DNA of 48,609 bases from Candidatus Fermentithermobacillaceae bacterium DTU015 (GTDB lineage: Bacteria; Bacillota; Sulfobacillia; Fermentithermobacillales; Fermentithermobacillaceae), in contig LFST01000051.1 in the NCBI GenBank assembly GCA_001513185.1, positions 72,001-120,609 of the forward strand, written 5' to 3'. Under the pieces are notes generated by a model that saw nothing but the letters and a program-made list of their open reading frames with translations, was not told the DNA's origin and ran no database searches. Of the stretch, positions 17,634-26,123 are shown in pieces. Numbering within the stretch: position 1 is the stretch's first letter; each line of letters starts with the position of its first letter. The position numbers and the translations under genes were made by a program.

Positions 17634-18374
17634 GTGAACAAACGATTCCGGAGGCAGCTTTTTAGCAGCATAGGGGATGCAATTGCAGACCATGAAATGA
17701 TACAGGCAGGAGACAGGATACTGGTTGCCGTGTCAGGTGGTAAAGACAGCCTGTTTATGGCTTGGGCCCTGGCAGACATACGCAAGCGTTCACCGATCAA
17801 GTTCCACCTTGAAGCCGTGACCATTGATCCCGGAGAGCCATGGCAGCTTAGTAGCGCCCAGCTGTCAGCTATCAGCAGCTTTCTCTCAGGCCTGGGTATC
17901 CCCCATCACGTGGTACCGTCACAGATTGCCCAGATAGTCATGAATTACCCAGGCAACAAGACACCTTGCTCTTTGTGCGCGAACCTCAGGCGCGGCTGTC
18001 TCCACCAAACTGCCAGCGAGCTGGGGTTTAACAAGGTGGCGTTAGGCCACACCCTTGACGACGCCATAGAAACCTTATTTCTCAACATGTTCTTCACCGG
18101 GAGTTTACGGTGCTTTAGACCTAAGACCTACCTTTCAAGGCGCAGGGTCGAAGTTATCCGGCCCATAGTATACGTAGAGGAACCCTGGATAGTGCAGGCA
18201 GCAAAGGAGCTGGCCCTCCCTGTGGCACCCGCCCAATGCAGCTATTCAGGCAATACCAACCGGCACTCCATGAAAACCTTGGTGGCTGAGCTCAGCGAAA
18301 ACATACCCGGACTTAGGCGCAAAATGACAAATGTGCTCAAAGCCGTGTGGCGGCAGATGCCGGCTATTGATTGA
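17634..18374 (+). CDS. TtcA-like tRNA thiolation / PP-loop ATPase
   Basis: PP-loop ATPase of the TtcA/TtuA superfamily, which thiolates tRNA using ATP and a [4Fe-4S] cluster. The P-loop is SGGKDSL; cluster-type cysteines are CSLC in TPCSLCANLRRG and a later Cys in AQCSYSGNTNR. DDAIETLFLNMFF is also conserved. TtcA makes s2C32, but assignment to that position is not certain from sequence. I chose GTG 17634 with GGAG 8 nt upstream because homologues start near NKRFRR; ATG 17586 is an in-frame alternative. The gene is divergent from iscS-thiI and overlaps the opposite HTH gene at its 3' end. Confidence 0.82.
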   Translation: MNKRFRRQLFSSIGDAIADHEMIQAGDRILVAVSGGKDSLFMAWALADIRKRSPIKFHLEAVTIDPGEPWQLSSAQLSAISSFLSGLGIPHHVVPSQIAQIVMNYPGNKTPCSLCANLRRGCLHQTASELGFNKVALGHTLDDAIETLFLNMFFTGSLRCFRPKTYLSRRRVEVIRPIVYVEEPWIVQAAKELALPVAPAQCSYSGNTNRHSMKTLVAELSENIPGLRRKMTNVLKAVWRQMPAID

Positions 18375-18951
18375 GCAACCTCGAAAGGCCGGTAAGCCCT
18401 TTTTTCCTGTCCTTTCTAGAAGCTGCCATTACAAGGGTATACCTGAGATACCTTACCTCGGCAACCAGGCGCTCAACCACCTGGGTGAGCCGTTGGATTT
18501 GCTCTTTCTCTGAGATTGAGCTAGTGCAGATCTCACGCCTTAGGTCCAAAATCATATCCTGCACCGACGGCCCTCGGCTCATATCTTCTGCTATTCCGTC
18601 AAGACAGCCTAGCCACGAGCCGGAGGAGCCGTGGGCCACTTCCCAGCTTTTGATCTCAGGTGCAACTTGGCTTGTGGCAGCAGATGCCACTTGCTCGGTG
18701 ATCCTGCCTAAGACCACATCAGGCCAAGCAGAATCACCTTTGGCTTCAACCAGGGCTTTACTGATTTCGGCATCTGAAAATCCTTGCTCCCGCATGGTCA
18801 CGATCAGCGAAATCGCACCCAAAGATTTCCTCGGCACTTTGTTGGAGGGAGTAATCCCTAGTATTTTCCCGAACTTGGCGTTTATCTCTTTCATTACCGG
18901 CTTGGACAAACCAAGCCACTCGCCTACATCGGACCAATATACTTCATCCAT
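18364..18951 (-). CDS. Unknown protein, possible N-terminal HTH and C-terminal coiled coil
   Basis: A 195-residue protein I do not recognise. The first 70 residues (from MDEVYWSDVGEWLGLS) look like a MerR-like or winged helix-turn-helix region, a variable middle follows, and the C-terminal third is a heptad-rich helix (around KEQIQRLTQVVERL) ending in basic residues. This layout recalls MerR-type DNA-binding proteins such as RacA, but homology is not shown. The start is well supported by GGGGGAAG before ATG. Its last 11 bp overlap the end of the convergent ttcA-like gene. Confidence 0.65.
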   Translation of the reverse strand: MDEVYWSDVGEWLGLSKPVMKEINAKFGKILGITPSNKVPRKSLGAISLIVTMREQGFSDAEISKALVEAKGDSAWPDVVLGRITEQVASAATSQVAPEIKSWEVAHGSSGSWLGCLDGIAEDMSRGPSVQDMILDLRREICTSSISEKEQIQRLTQVVERLVAEVRYLRYTLVMAASRKDRKKGLTGLSRLLNQ

Positions 18952-18991
18952 TGTTCTTCCCCCAGGTAGTTTTCCATAAGTTGTCATACGT

Positions 18992-19000
18992 ATAATACCA
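18992..19000 (-). promoter_or_regulatory. Possible extended -10 promoter for the HTH gene
   Basis: On the minus strand TG-G-TATTAT forms an extended -10 element about 40 bp before the start codon. No good -35 is visible at 17 bp. The region also serves the divergent acyl-CoA synthetase gene, for which I found no clear promoter. Confidence 0.25.
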
Positions 19001-19143
19001 TACATTCCAGAAGTTGGCACGCTAAGCACCAGGCAGATTTGACTTTGCCTCTCTTTATTTACTGCTGAAGACAAGTTATGTTAGACTTAGGCTTGGTGGT
19101 CTCTCTTTGTGCAATAAATGCTAGAGGTAGGTGCAGTAACAAC

Positions 19144-21249
19144 ATGAGTGAGCTTATGTCTCTTATGCGTCCCCAATCAGTGGCCATCATTGGTGCCTCA
19201 AACACACCGGGCAAGATTGGTAACGCAGTTGTGGAAAACATGAAGTCCTCAGGATTTACCGGCGAGATTTACCCCATTAACCCCAAAGATCCCGAAGTCT
19301 GCGGGCTCAAAGCGTACCCGTCAATTCTCGATGTGGGAAAGCCTGTAGACGTAGCAGTGTTGTGCGTCCCGGCCAAGGTATCTGTTCCCGTTGCTGAAGA
19401 ATGCGGGAAGGCCGGCGTAAAGCACATGATTGTGATCACCGCCGGGTTTAAGGAAGTTGGCCCGGAAGGCCGCGAGCTGGAGAACAAACTCGTGGAAATC
19501 GCCAGGAAGTACGATATGAGGATTGTCGGGCCGAACTGTCTGGGTGTCATGGATACCCACACACCCTTTAACGCCACTTTCGCCAAGAACATGGCGCTTG
19601 AGGGCAGCATTGCTTTTATCTCTCAAAGCGGCGCGTTGTGCTTGGCCATTTTGGACTGGAGCCTTAAGACCGGCCTGGGCTTTAGCCAGTTTGTAAGCTT
19701 CGGTAACAAGTCTGACCTCAACGAAGCTGATTTCATCGAAATCGCAGCCAACGACCCCAACACCAAAGTAATTTGCTTGTATCTGGAAGACATTGTGGAT
19801 GGGCCTAGGTTCATCGAAGTGGCAAAGGAAGCCACCAAGAAGAAGCCTGTGATCATCCTCAAGTCTGGGGTCAGCGCTGCCGGCGCCAAGGCAGCTTCGT
19901 CACACACAGGCGCGCTTGCAGGCTCCGATACTGCCTATGAGACCGCATTCAGGCGTGCAGGCGTACTCAGGGCGTCAACCATGACCGAACTGTTCGATCT
20001 GGCCAGCGCATTCACAACCCAGCCCATTCCCAAGGGCAAGCGTGTGGCTGTGATCACCAACTCAGGCGGGCCGGGAATCGTCGCCAGCGACGCCATCGAG
20101 CTGGGCGGATTGGAAATGGCGCAGTTTAGCCAAAATACTCTGGAATTCCTCAAGGAGACCATGCCGTCGATGGCAAACATCCAAAACCCCATCGACGTTA
20201 TCGGAGATGCACATTACGACAGGTACGAAAACGCTCTCAATGCAGCGTTGGCCGATCCCAATGTAGATGCTGCAACCGTGCTGCTGTCACCCACTGCTGT
20301 TATTGAAGTAGACAAAGTGGCAGAAGCAATCGTCGAGGCAAGGAAGAAGTATCCGGACAAGCCGATAACTGCTGCTTTCACAGGCGGGTTTGCGGTAGAG
20401 AAAGGTGTCAACTACCTGCAGGAGCACGGTGTACCCACATACGCATTCCCTGAACCGGGCGTACATACCCTTATCGGTATGGCCAAGTACGCAGAATTGA
20501 GAGAAGCCGTCCAAGACCAAGAAGAATGGGTATTTGATGACGTAGACAGCGACAAAGTCCAGGAAATCTTCGATAAAGTGCTGGCAGACGGAAGAGACTT
20601 GTTGCTCAGCCCGGAAGCTGCCCAGGTGGCAGAAGCCTACAAGATCCCTGCAGCTCCTTCCCGTCTGGCCACAACTGCAGAAGAAGCGCAAAAGTTCGCC
20701 GAAGAGATGGGCTTCCCTGTGGTCATGAAGATCTCTTCGCCTGACATCATGCACAAGACCGACATCGGCGGAGTCAAGGTCGGACTTGAGTCTGCAGAAG
20801 AAGTAAAAGCCGCCTTTGAGTCCATCATGGAAAACTCCAAGAAGGCCGCCCCTCAGGCCAAGATTTACGGCATAGAAATCCAGAAGATGATGCCCAAGGG
20901 CGACGAGATCATCATAGGGATGATCAAGGACCCAACCTTTGGCCCGATGGTTGCTTTCGGTTCAGGCGGAATCCTGGTTAACCTGCTTCAGGACGCTTCG
21001 TTCAGGTTGGCCGCAGGGATCACCAAGCGGGAGATCGAAGAAATGATCACCGAGACCAAAGCATATACCATCCTTAAGGGCTTCAGAGGCGCCGAACCCG
21101 ATGACATCCCTGCAATTGTGGAAACAGTCGCCAGGGTGGCCCAGCTGTGCCGCGACTTCCCGCAGATATCCGAGCTGGATATTAACCCGGTTTTTGCATA
21201 TCCTAAGGGACTGAGCGCCATCGATATCAAGATTAAGCTATCTAAGTAG
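19144..21249 (+). CDS. ADP-forming acetate/acyl-CoA ligase, fused alpha-beta
   Basis: Converts acyl-CoA, ADP and phosphate to the free acid, ATP and CoA, saving energy by substrate-level phosphorylation. The order is a CoA-binding Rossmann domain (PQSVAIIGAS near the start), a succinyl-CoA-ligase-like domain with the phospho-accepting His254 in SSHTGALAGS, and a C-terminal ATP-grasp domain (about 475-700, with HKTDIGGVKVGL). Length near 701 matches single-chain enzymes. The start at 19144 is chosen from the conserved N-terminus; GAGGTAGG lies rather far upstream. Acid preference (acetate, branched or aryl) cannot be told. Codons look strongly biased (AAG, GCC, ATC), suggesting high expression. 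Confidence 0.93.
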   Translation: MSELMSLMRPQSVAIIGASNTPGKIGNAVVENMKSSGFTGEIYPINPKDPEVCGLKAYPSILDVGKPVDVAVLCVPAKVSVPVAEECGKAGVKHMIVITAGFKEVGPEGRELENKLVEIARKYDMRIVGPNCLGVMDTHTPFNATFAKNMALEGSIAFISQSGALCLAILDWSLKTGLGFSQFVSFGNKSDLNEADFIEIAANDPNTKVICLYLEDIVDGPRFIEVAKEATKKKPVIILKSGVSAAGAKAASSHTGALAGSDTAYETAFRRAGVLRASTMTELFDLASAFTTQPIPKGKRVAVITNSGGPGIVASDAIELGGLEMAQFSQNTLEFLKETMPSMANIQNPIDVIGDAHYDRYENALNAALADPNVDAATVLLSPTAVIEVDKVAEAIVEARKKYPDKPITAAFTGGFAVEKGVNYLQEHGVPTYAFPEPGVHTLIGMAKYAELREAVQDQEEWVFDDVDSDKVQEIFDKVLADGRDLLLSPEAAQVAEAYKIPAAPSRLATTAEEAQKFAEEMGFPVVMKISSPDIMHKTDIGGVKVGLESAEEVKAAFESIMENSKKAAPQAKIYGIEIQKMMPKGDEIIIGMIKDPTFGPMVAFGSGGILVNLLQDASFRLAAGITKREIEEMITETKAYTILKGFRGAEPDDIPAIVETVARVAQLCRDFPQISELDINPVFAYPKGLSAIDIKIKLSK

Positions 21250-21267
21250 GCAGCTTCAGGACATAAC

Positions 21268-21303
21268 TTGCAGGTAACCGGGCTTAGCCCCGGTTACCTG
21301 CAA
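21268..21303 (+). terminator. 15-bp perfect hairpin after the acyl-CoA ligase gene
   Basis: Arms 21268-21282 and 21289-21303 pair perfectly around a 6-nt loop, 18 bp after the stop codon. No T-run follows on either strand, so it may be a weak terminator or an mRNA 3'-stabilising stem rather than a classic intrinsic terminator. Confidence 0.5.
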
Positions 21304-21335
21304 CCATCGTTCAAGGAGGTTCGTGCTTAGTCCAA

Positions 21336-21515
21336 ATGTCACACGACGCCGGCATGCCTAAACACCAACAAAGCAGAACTCAGGAACAGCAAACAAGAAG
21401 GCCTCAAGCAGGCCTAAAGCGGAGAAGAAGGAGACGCCGTCCCACCCTTAGCCTTGAGCCAAGGCCATACCACGACGAAATACCCGATCCCGAACGGCAG
21501 TATATCCCGGAATAA
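21336..21515 (+). CDS. Small Arg-rich ORF, unknown
   Basis: A 59-codon frame with seven consecutive Arg residues in the middle and an acidic, Pro/Tyr-containing C-terminus (ending ERQYIPE). A strong AAGGAGGT lies upstream (21313-21320), but 15 nt from the ATG, longer than usual; a GTG closer to it opens only a 12-codon frame. It follows the hairpin after the acyl-CoA ligase gene and ends 1 bp before the convergent PHP gene. It could be a small nucleic-acid-binding protein, or not be translated. Confidence 0.4.
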   Translation: MSHDAGMPKHQQSRTQEQQTRRPQAGLKRRRRRRRPTLSLEPRPYHDEIPDPERQYIPE

Positions 21516-21516
21516 G

Positions 21517-22461
21517 CTAGCGTACCGCCGATGCCATGCGCTTTAAGGCTTGCACACCGTCGTAGGATATGCCGTAACTGCCTATCATTGCACCTTCGGA
21601 TGATGTTGCGCTGTGAAAATCCGATCCTCCTGTAACCACTAAGCGGTTTTCCCTGGCCATATGCAAGTACTTCTGCTGGGAGCCGATGTCGTGCTCAGGA
21701 TGGAACACTTCTATCCCTTGGAGGCCGTACTCCATGAGTTCAGTAAGCAGCCAGTCGGCATTGGTTATGCCGGGGTGAGCCCAAACGGCGATGCCCTTGG
21801 CCTCACGTATAGCTCTTATTGATTGAGCCGGGCTAAGATGCCGCCTGTCCACATACGCAGGCTTCCCTATTCCGAGGTAAAGCTCAAAAGCTTCCCTTAC
21901 GGTTGATACATAGCCCTTCTCTACCATCGCCTGAGCTATGTGAGGCCTGCCTACAGAATCCCCTTGCGAAAGCTCAAGTACCCTGGAGAGTTCAACTGGC
22001 TTCCCCAGTGAGGCGAGTTTCTCTACCGTAACCTGAACCCTCTCGACGCGGGATCTCCGGAGTTGCGAAAGCAGGTTCAGGAATGAACCGTCTCCAGGGT
22101 CAATAAAATACCCAAGAATGTGCAGTTCACTTTGCTCCCATCGGCTGTTTATCTCTATCCCGGGAATCAGCTCGAGGCCGTTGACGTTGACTACACCTAA
22201 CTTGTCTTGTGAAAACTCTTCGGTAAGTTCGAGATAACCTGCCATTGTGTCATGGTCACAAATGGAAATCGCTCTTAGGCCTAACTCAAGCGAATGTTGA
22301 ACCACCTCTTTGGGTGTAAGATGGCCATCAGATGCAGTAGTATGGACATGGAGATCACAAAAATCACAATAATTACCTTGGCGGCTGAAGCTGCCTTCAG
22401 CCGGTACAGAAGTCCCCCGATATTCTTGGTTAAGCTGCGACTGAGTCTGACTCGAGTTCAA
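21517..22461 (-). CDS. PHP-domain phosphoesterase
   Basis: Metal-dependent phosphoesterase of the PHP family (YciV/TrpH-like), whose members include 5'-3' exonucleases acting on short RNA or DNA and 3',5'-nucleotide bisphosphate phosphatases. Visible metal-site motifs are DLHVHTTASDG (about residue 36), ICDHDTMAGY, PGIEIN, and GGSDFHSA near the C-terminus. The start is TTG with AGGA 5 nt upstream, 14 bp after spoVS, so the two are probably cotranscribed. The RNase Y cluster upstream makes a nucleic-acid substrate attractive, but this is inference. Confidence 0.88.
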   Translation of the reverse strand: MNSSQTQSQLNQEYRGTSVPAEGSFSRQGNYCDFCDLHVHTTASDGHLTPKEVVQHSLELGLRAISICDHDTMAGYLELTEEFSQDKLGVVNVNGLELIPGIEINSRWEQSELHILGYFIDPGDGSFLNLLSQLRRSRVERVQVTVEKLASLGKPVELSRVLELSQGDSVGRPHIAQAMVEKGYVSTVREAFELYLGIGKPAYVDRRHLSPAQSIRAIREAKGIAVWAHPGITNADWLLTELMEYGLQGIEVFHPEHDIGSQQKYLHMARENRLVVTGGSDFHSATSSEGAMIGSYGISYDGVQALKRMASAVR

Positions 22462-22475
22462 TTAATTCCTGGAAG

Positions 22476-22775
22476 TTACCTGGAAGTTACTATAAGTTTG
22501 ATAGCTGTCCGTTCCTGACCGTCGATGATGATATCAGTAAACGCCGGAACACACACGAGATCCACCCCGCTAGGCGCCACAAATCCCCGGGCAATCGCCA
22601 CCGCTTTAATAGCCTGGTTGATTGCCCCCGCGCCTATACCTTGAATCTCTGCGTAGCCCCGCTCCCTGATAACTCCGGCCAGTGCGCCGGCTACTGCGTT
22701 AGGACTTGATTTTGAGGACACTTTGAGAACTTCAACAGGCGTGGTGTCTCTTCGATCTACGTTGCTTACTCCCAC
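22476..22775 (-). CDS. spoVS: Stage V sporulation protein S
   Basis: Small conserved Alba-like protein; in B. subtilis it affects septation and spore coat assembly. Recognised from VEVLKVSSKSSPNAVAGALAG, seen in two blocks, and GAGAINQAIKAVAIARGFVA. The GTG start follows GGAGGGATAAGA. It lies 172 bp downstream of ymdB, with its own probable promoter in that gap. The ymdB-spoVS order matches Bacillus. Confidence 0.96.
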   Translation of the reverse strand: MGVSNVDRRDTTPVEVLKVSSKSSPNAVAGALAGVIRERGYAEIQGIGAGAINQAIKAVAIARGFVAPSGVDLVCVPAFTDIIIDGQERTAIKLIVTSR

Positions 22776-22859
22776 TCTTATCCCTCCAGACTGCTAAACT
22801 GATGCAACCGTCAACAGCCTACATTTGGCAACTGAACTGCCGATTCTTGGTATATTTCC

Positions 22860-22888
22860 ATTCTAATGGCAATCCCTTGGTTTGACAA
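22860..22888 (-). promoter_or_regulatory. Probable promoter for spoVS
   Basis: Minus-strand TTGTCA (22888-22883), a 17-bp spacer and TAGAAT (22865-22860) each differ from the sigma-A consensus at one base. This would give a leader of about 75 nt before spoVS. B. subtilis spoVS uses sigma-H, and I did not find a matching sigma-H element here. Confidence 0.6.
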
Positions 22889-22947
22889 GTAGAATTTTCC
22901 GATTATGGAAGTGATCCCTTGGTCCAGTTTCGGTAGAACGGAGTGTT

Positions 22948-23730
22948 TCATTCCCTGATCAGAATGCGTTGTACCGTTTCTGCTTTGCCTGATGACGGAT
23001 CTATGCTGCAGTGTACCGCACACAGCTGTCTCTTGCCTTTAGCCGGCTCATGCCGGACAGGCAACTGCGTCAAAAAATTCTTTAATATTAATTCTCGCTT
23101 CACCCCGATAACTCCTTCATAGCTGCCTGTCATTCCTACATCGGTTATGTAAGCTGTGCCGTCTGGAAGGATAATTTCATCAGCAGTCTGTACATGGGTG
23201 TGGGTCCCAAATAAGGCACTGGCCCTACCGTCAACATACCAGCCTGCTGCAATTTTCTCTGAGGACGCTTCCCCGTGGAAGTCTATAACCACAACGGAGG
23301 TAAGCTCTCTTAACCTTGAAAGCTGGTCGTCAAGGGTCCTGAAGGGGCAATCAAGACTCTGAGGTGAAAACACCCGGCCGCATACGTTGACCACACCTAC
23401 CAGGGTCCCATCCTTGGCAGTGTAAATCCCTGAACCTTTGCCGGGCACATCCGGAGGGTAATTTGCGGGCCGCAATATCCTGTGCTCGGCCTCAATCACC
23501 TCGAAAATCTCTTTCTTGTCCCAAATGTGATTCCCTGAGGTGATCACATCTACGCCAATGGAAAACAGCTCCTCGGCCACAGCCCCGGTGAGCCCTGCCC
23601 CGCCTGCAGCGTTCTCACCATTAGCTATTGTGAAATCAACTTGATATTTTTCTATAAGCTCCGGAAGCAAGGCTTTTAGGAATCCCCTGCCGGGCCGGCC
23701 AAACACATCACCGATAAAGAGTAAGTTCAT
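22948..23730 (-). CDS. ymdB: YmdB-type metallophosphoesterase
   Basis: Calcineurin-like phosphoesterase of the YmdB family; the B. subtilis protein has 2',3'-cyclic nucleotide phosphodiesterase activity and affects the switch between motility and biofilm. Metal-site motifs are FIGDVFGRPG at the N-terminus, ANGENAAGG, SGNHIWDKKEI, IDFHGEA and GTHTHVQTADE. The ATG at 23730 is preferred over 23736 because GAGGT is 6 nt before it. It lies 9 bp after a hypothetical gene and just downstream of rny, the usual pairing. Confidence 0.95.
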   Translation of the reverse strand: MNLLFIGDVFGRPGRGFLKALLPELIEKYQVDFTIANGENAAGGAGLTGAVAEELFSIGVDVITSGNHIWDKKEIFEVIEAEHRILRPANYPPDVPGKGSGIYTAKDGTLVGVVNVCGRVFSPQSLDCPFRTLDDQLSRLRELTSVVVIDFHGEASSEKIAAGWYVDGRASALFGTHTHVQTADEIILPDGTAYITDVGMTGSYEGVIGVKRELILKNFLTQLPVRHEPAKGKRQLCAVHCSIDPSSGKAETVQRILIRE

Positions 23731-23739
23731 CTGCATACC

Positions 23740-24291
23740 TCACTTATGGAAAACGATCACTTTCTCGCCTTCGCGCAAAGCTACCAATTTGCTTTGACAC
23801 TTAAGTTCCCGGATCCTCTCCAGCATCTCCTGCAGAAGCATCCTTGCAGACCATGAAAACTCTCCATCTGTGACAAAGGGCTCAGCAGTCTCTGCGACCA
23901 GCGGGACCTGATCAGCAATCAGGGAAACGGTCAGGTTCAGTTCACCGGTGGACAGGGAGGCTACGTCCCTTTCCACGTGAAAACAATGAAATTGGTCGAT
24001 AGTCTCCCAGTAGCACCGGACCAAACTCATGTTCTTATCGGTGAGCTGCCGGTACACTTCTATGGCATCCAGGTACAAAGACTTAAGCCGGTGCCGTTTT
24101 GTCTTGCTCACAGGGCCTTCACACAAAAAGGAAATGCTCAACCCACGTTTTTCAGGATCATAAGTTACTTTCGATATCTGGGGAAAAGCCACAAGTAATG
24201 CTGCCAGCACCTCGATATCCTTGTGGGATACCTGTTTGTGGTTCTTGGTGTGTGCGGTCATATCCTGTTTGTACTCTCTGTTTTCAGCCAT
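23740..24291 (-). CDS. Conserved-looking hypothetical between rny and ymdB
   Basis: A 183-residue protein I cannot assign. It is mixed alpha/beta with no signal peptide or membrane segment. An SxxTKRHRLKSL segment near residue 63 is basic, and a hydrophobic core segment follows KVTYDPEKRGLSI. It contains several Cys and His but no ordered metal motif. It begins 55 bp after rny and ends 9 bp before ymdB, all codirectional, so it is probably coexpressed with RNase Y and YmdB. B. subtilis has no gene at this point. Confidence 0.7.
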   Translation of the reverse strand: MAENREYKQDMTAHTKNHKQVSHKDIEVLAALLVAFPQISKVTYDPEKRGLSISFLCEGPVSKTKRHRLKSLYLDAIEVYRQLTDKNMSLVRCYWETIDQFHCFHVERDVASLSTGELNLTVSLIADQVPLVAETAEPFVTDGEFSWSARMLLQEMLERIRELKCQSKLVALREGEKVIVFHK

Positions 24292-24346
24292 TGCTGTATA
24301 CCCCGTGTGTAGCCTCTGGGGCGCCGGCTAGGGCGCCCCTGTATTC

Positions 24347-25885
24347 CTACTTGGCGTAACCTACCGCCCTTGTTTCTCTGATAACAGTGACCTTAATCTG
24401 GCCTGGATATTCCAGTTCCTTCTCGATCTTGTTGACGATATCTCTTACCAGGGTAACTGCGCCCAAATCGTCTATCCTCTCAGGCTTGACCATGATCCTG
24501 ATCTCCCGGCCTGCCTGGATAGCATATGCTTTCTCTACGCCTTCAAATGAATTGGCGATCTCCTCGAGTTTCTCAAGACGCTTGAGATACATCTCGAGAG
24601 TCTCTCTTCTTGCACCCGGTCTCGCAGCAGATATGGCATCAGCTGCAGCCACAAGGAATGCTTCGACGGTCTGGGGTTCTACATCCCCGTGATGGGCCTC
24701 AACCGCCTTGATAACACCTTGCGACTCCCTGTACCGCTTGAGCAAGTTGACCCCGATGGCTACATGAGAACCTTCCACTTCATGGTCGACTGCCTTCCCA
24801 ATATCATGCAGTAGTCCTGCACGTTTTGCAAGATTGACATCGGCACCGATTTCAGACGCCATAATCGCAGCCAATTGGGCTACCTCCATTGAATGCTTGA
24901 GCACGTTTTGTCCGTAACTGGTCCTAAATCTGAGCCTACCCAGAAGCTTTATGAGCTCAGGATGGAGGCCGTGGACGCTGAGACGGAGTGCCGCTTGCTC
25001 ACCTTCCTGCTTAATTATGGATTCTACATCTTTCTGTGCTTTTTCCACCATTTCTTCTATCCGCGCAGGATGGATTCGCCCGTCAGCCACAAGCCTTTCT
25101 AAGGCCAGCCTCGCCACTTCCCGTCTGATGGGGTCAAATCCAGACAGGATAACTGCTTCGGGGGTATCATCAATTATGAGTTCAATACCTGTAAGGGTCT
25201 CGAGGGTACGGATGTTTCTTCCTTCCCTGCCGATAATCCTGCCCTTCATCTCATCGTTGGGCAGTTCAACTACAGACACAGTATTCTCTGCTACATGGTC
25301 TGCTGCACACCGCTGAATGGCCAGAGCAATTATGCTCCGTGCCTTTTGTTCTGCCTCAGCCCTTGCCCGGTCCTCAGCATCCCTGATCATCCTGGCAGTT
25401 TCTGCTTTGAGGGTCTCCTGCACTTCCTGGAGGATCATCTCTCGGGCGCTTTCCCTTGACAAGCCTGAGATCCGTTCCAGTTCCTTGATAGCTGCTTCCC
25501 GCAACTCTTCAAGTTCACGCTCTTTTTGGGAAATGGCCCTCTCCTGGCGTGCCAGCGCATCTTCTTTCCTGCTCAGGGATTCCTGCCTCCGGTCCAGCGC
25601 TTCTTCTTTGTTAATCAGCCTGCGCTCAAACCGCTGCAGCTCAAGACGCCTTTCCCGGGATTCTCTTTCAACTTCGGCCCTGAGTTTCTGTGCATTGTCC
25701 CTGGCTTCAAGCACAATCTCCCTATGTTTGGTCTCAGCGGTTTTCTTGGCCTGGTCCAGTATGCGTTGGGCTTCTGCTTCAGCCGACCCTATCTTAGCTT
25801 CACCGATAACCCTGCGAAGCAAGTATCCTATCAGAGTACCCACAACAAGCACGAGAGCATACCACATATACTGCATATACTGCAT
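24347..25885 (-). CDS. rny: Ribonuclease Y
   Basis: Membrane-anchored endoribonuclease that starts mRNA decay. One N-terminal TM segment (about 8-24), a long charged coiled coil (about 25-195), a KH domain with [17 protein letters not shown], and an HD domain with [12 protein letters not shown] (about residue 357) are all present. Length 512 is typical. The ATG follows GGAGGTGACAGGAA. A terminator-like hairpin lies only about 25 bp upstream (see that entry). The downstream genes are a hypothetical gene, ymdB and spoVS. Confidence 0.97.
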   Translation of the reverse strand: MQYMQYMWYALVLVVGTLIGYLLRRVIGEAKIGSAEAEAQRILDQAKKTAETKHREIVLEARDNAQKLRAEVERESRERRLELQRFERRLINKEEALDRRQESLSRKEDALARQERAISQKERELEELREAAIKELERISGLSRESAREMILQEVQETLKAETARMIRDAEDRARAEAEQKARSIIALAIQRCAADHVAENTVSVVELPNDEMKGRIIGREGRNIRTLETLTGIELIIDDTPEAVILSGFDPIRREVARLALERLVADGRIHPARIEEMVEKAQKDVESIIKQEGEQAALRLSVHGLHPELIKLLGRLRFRTSYGQNVLKHSMEVAQLAAIMASEIGADVNLAKRAGLLHDIGKAVDHEVEGSHVAIGVNLLKRYRESQGVIKAVEAHHGDVEPQTVEAFLVAAADAISAARPGARRETLEMYLKRLEKLEEIANSFEGVEKAYAIQAGREIRIMVKPERIDDLGAVTLVRDIVNKIEKELEYPGQIKVTVIRETRAVGYAK

Positions 25886-25910
25886 TTCCTGTCACCTCCT
25901 CTGTAAGCGG

Positions 25911-25936
25911 AAAAAGCCGAGCAGCACGCTCGGCTT
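25911..25936 (-). terminator. Intrinsic-terminator-like hairpin in the rny leader
   Basis: A 9-bp perfect stem (AAGCCGAGC with GCTCGGCTT, 5-nt loop) is followed on the minus strand by TTTTT (25915-25911). It would end recA-recX transcripts about 190 bp after recX. It also sits about 10 bp before the rny ribosome site, leaving no room for a promoter between, so the rny transcript must either come through it or start upstream of it. Confidence 0.7.
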
Positions 25937-26123
25937 ACTGGTCAAAACCCGGTCTACCTGGTAAGATCCTATTTATGGCAACAGCAAGTTATGATGTACA
26001 TTATTGCAATATATCCACACGATTGCTATGCGCAATCATAACCCGTCATAACACCAATTACCGGATCATTACCGCAACATACGTACCCAGGTATCAACTT
26101 AGGCAAAGCCAGCACTCGTTCGG

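Noticed and set aside
22480-22500. Short direct repeat GGAAGTTAC at the spoVS end
   Set aside because: Two 9-10 bp copies overlap the spoVS 3' codons and PHP leader; likely chance.
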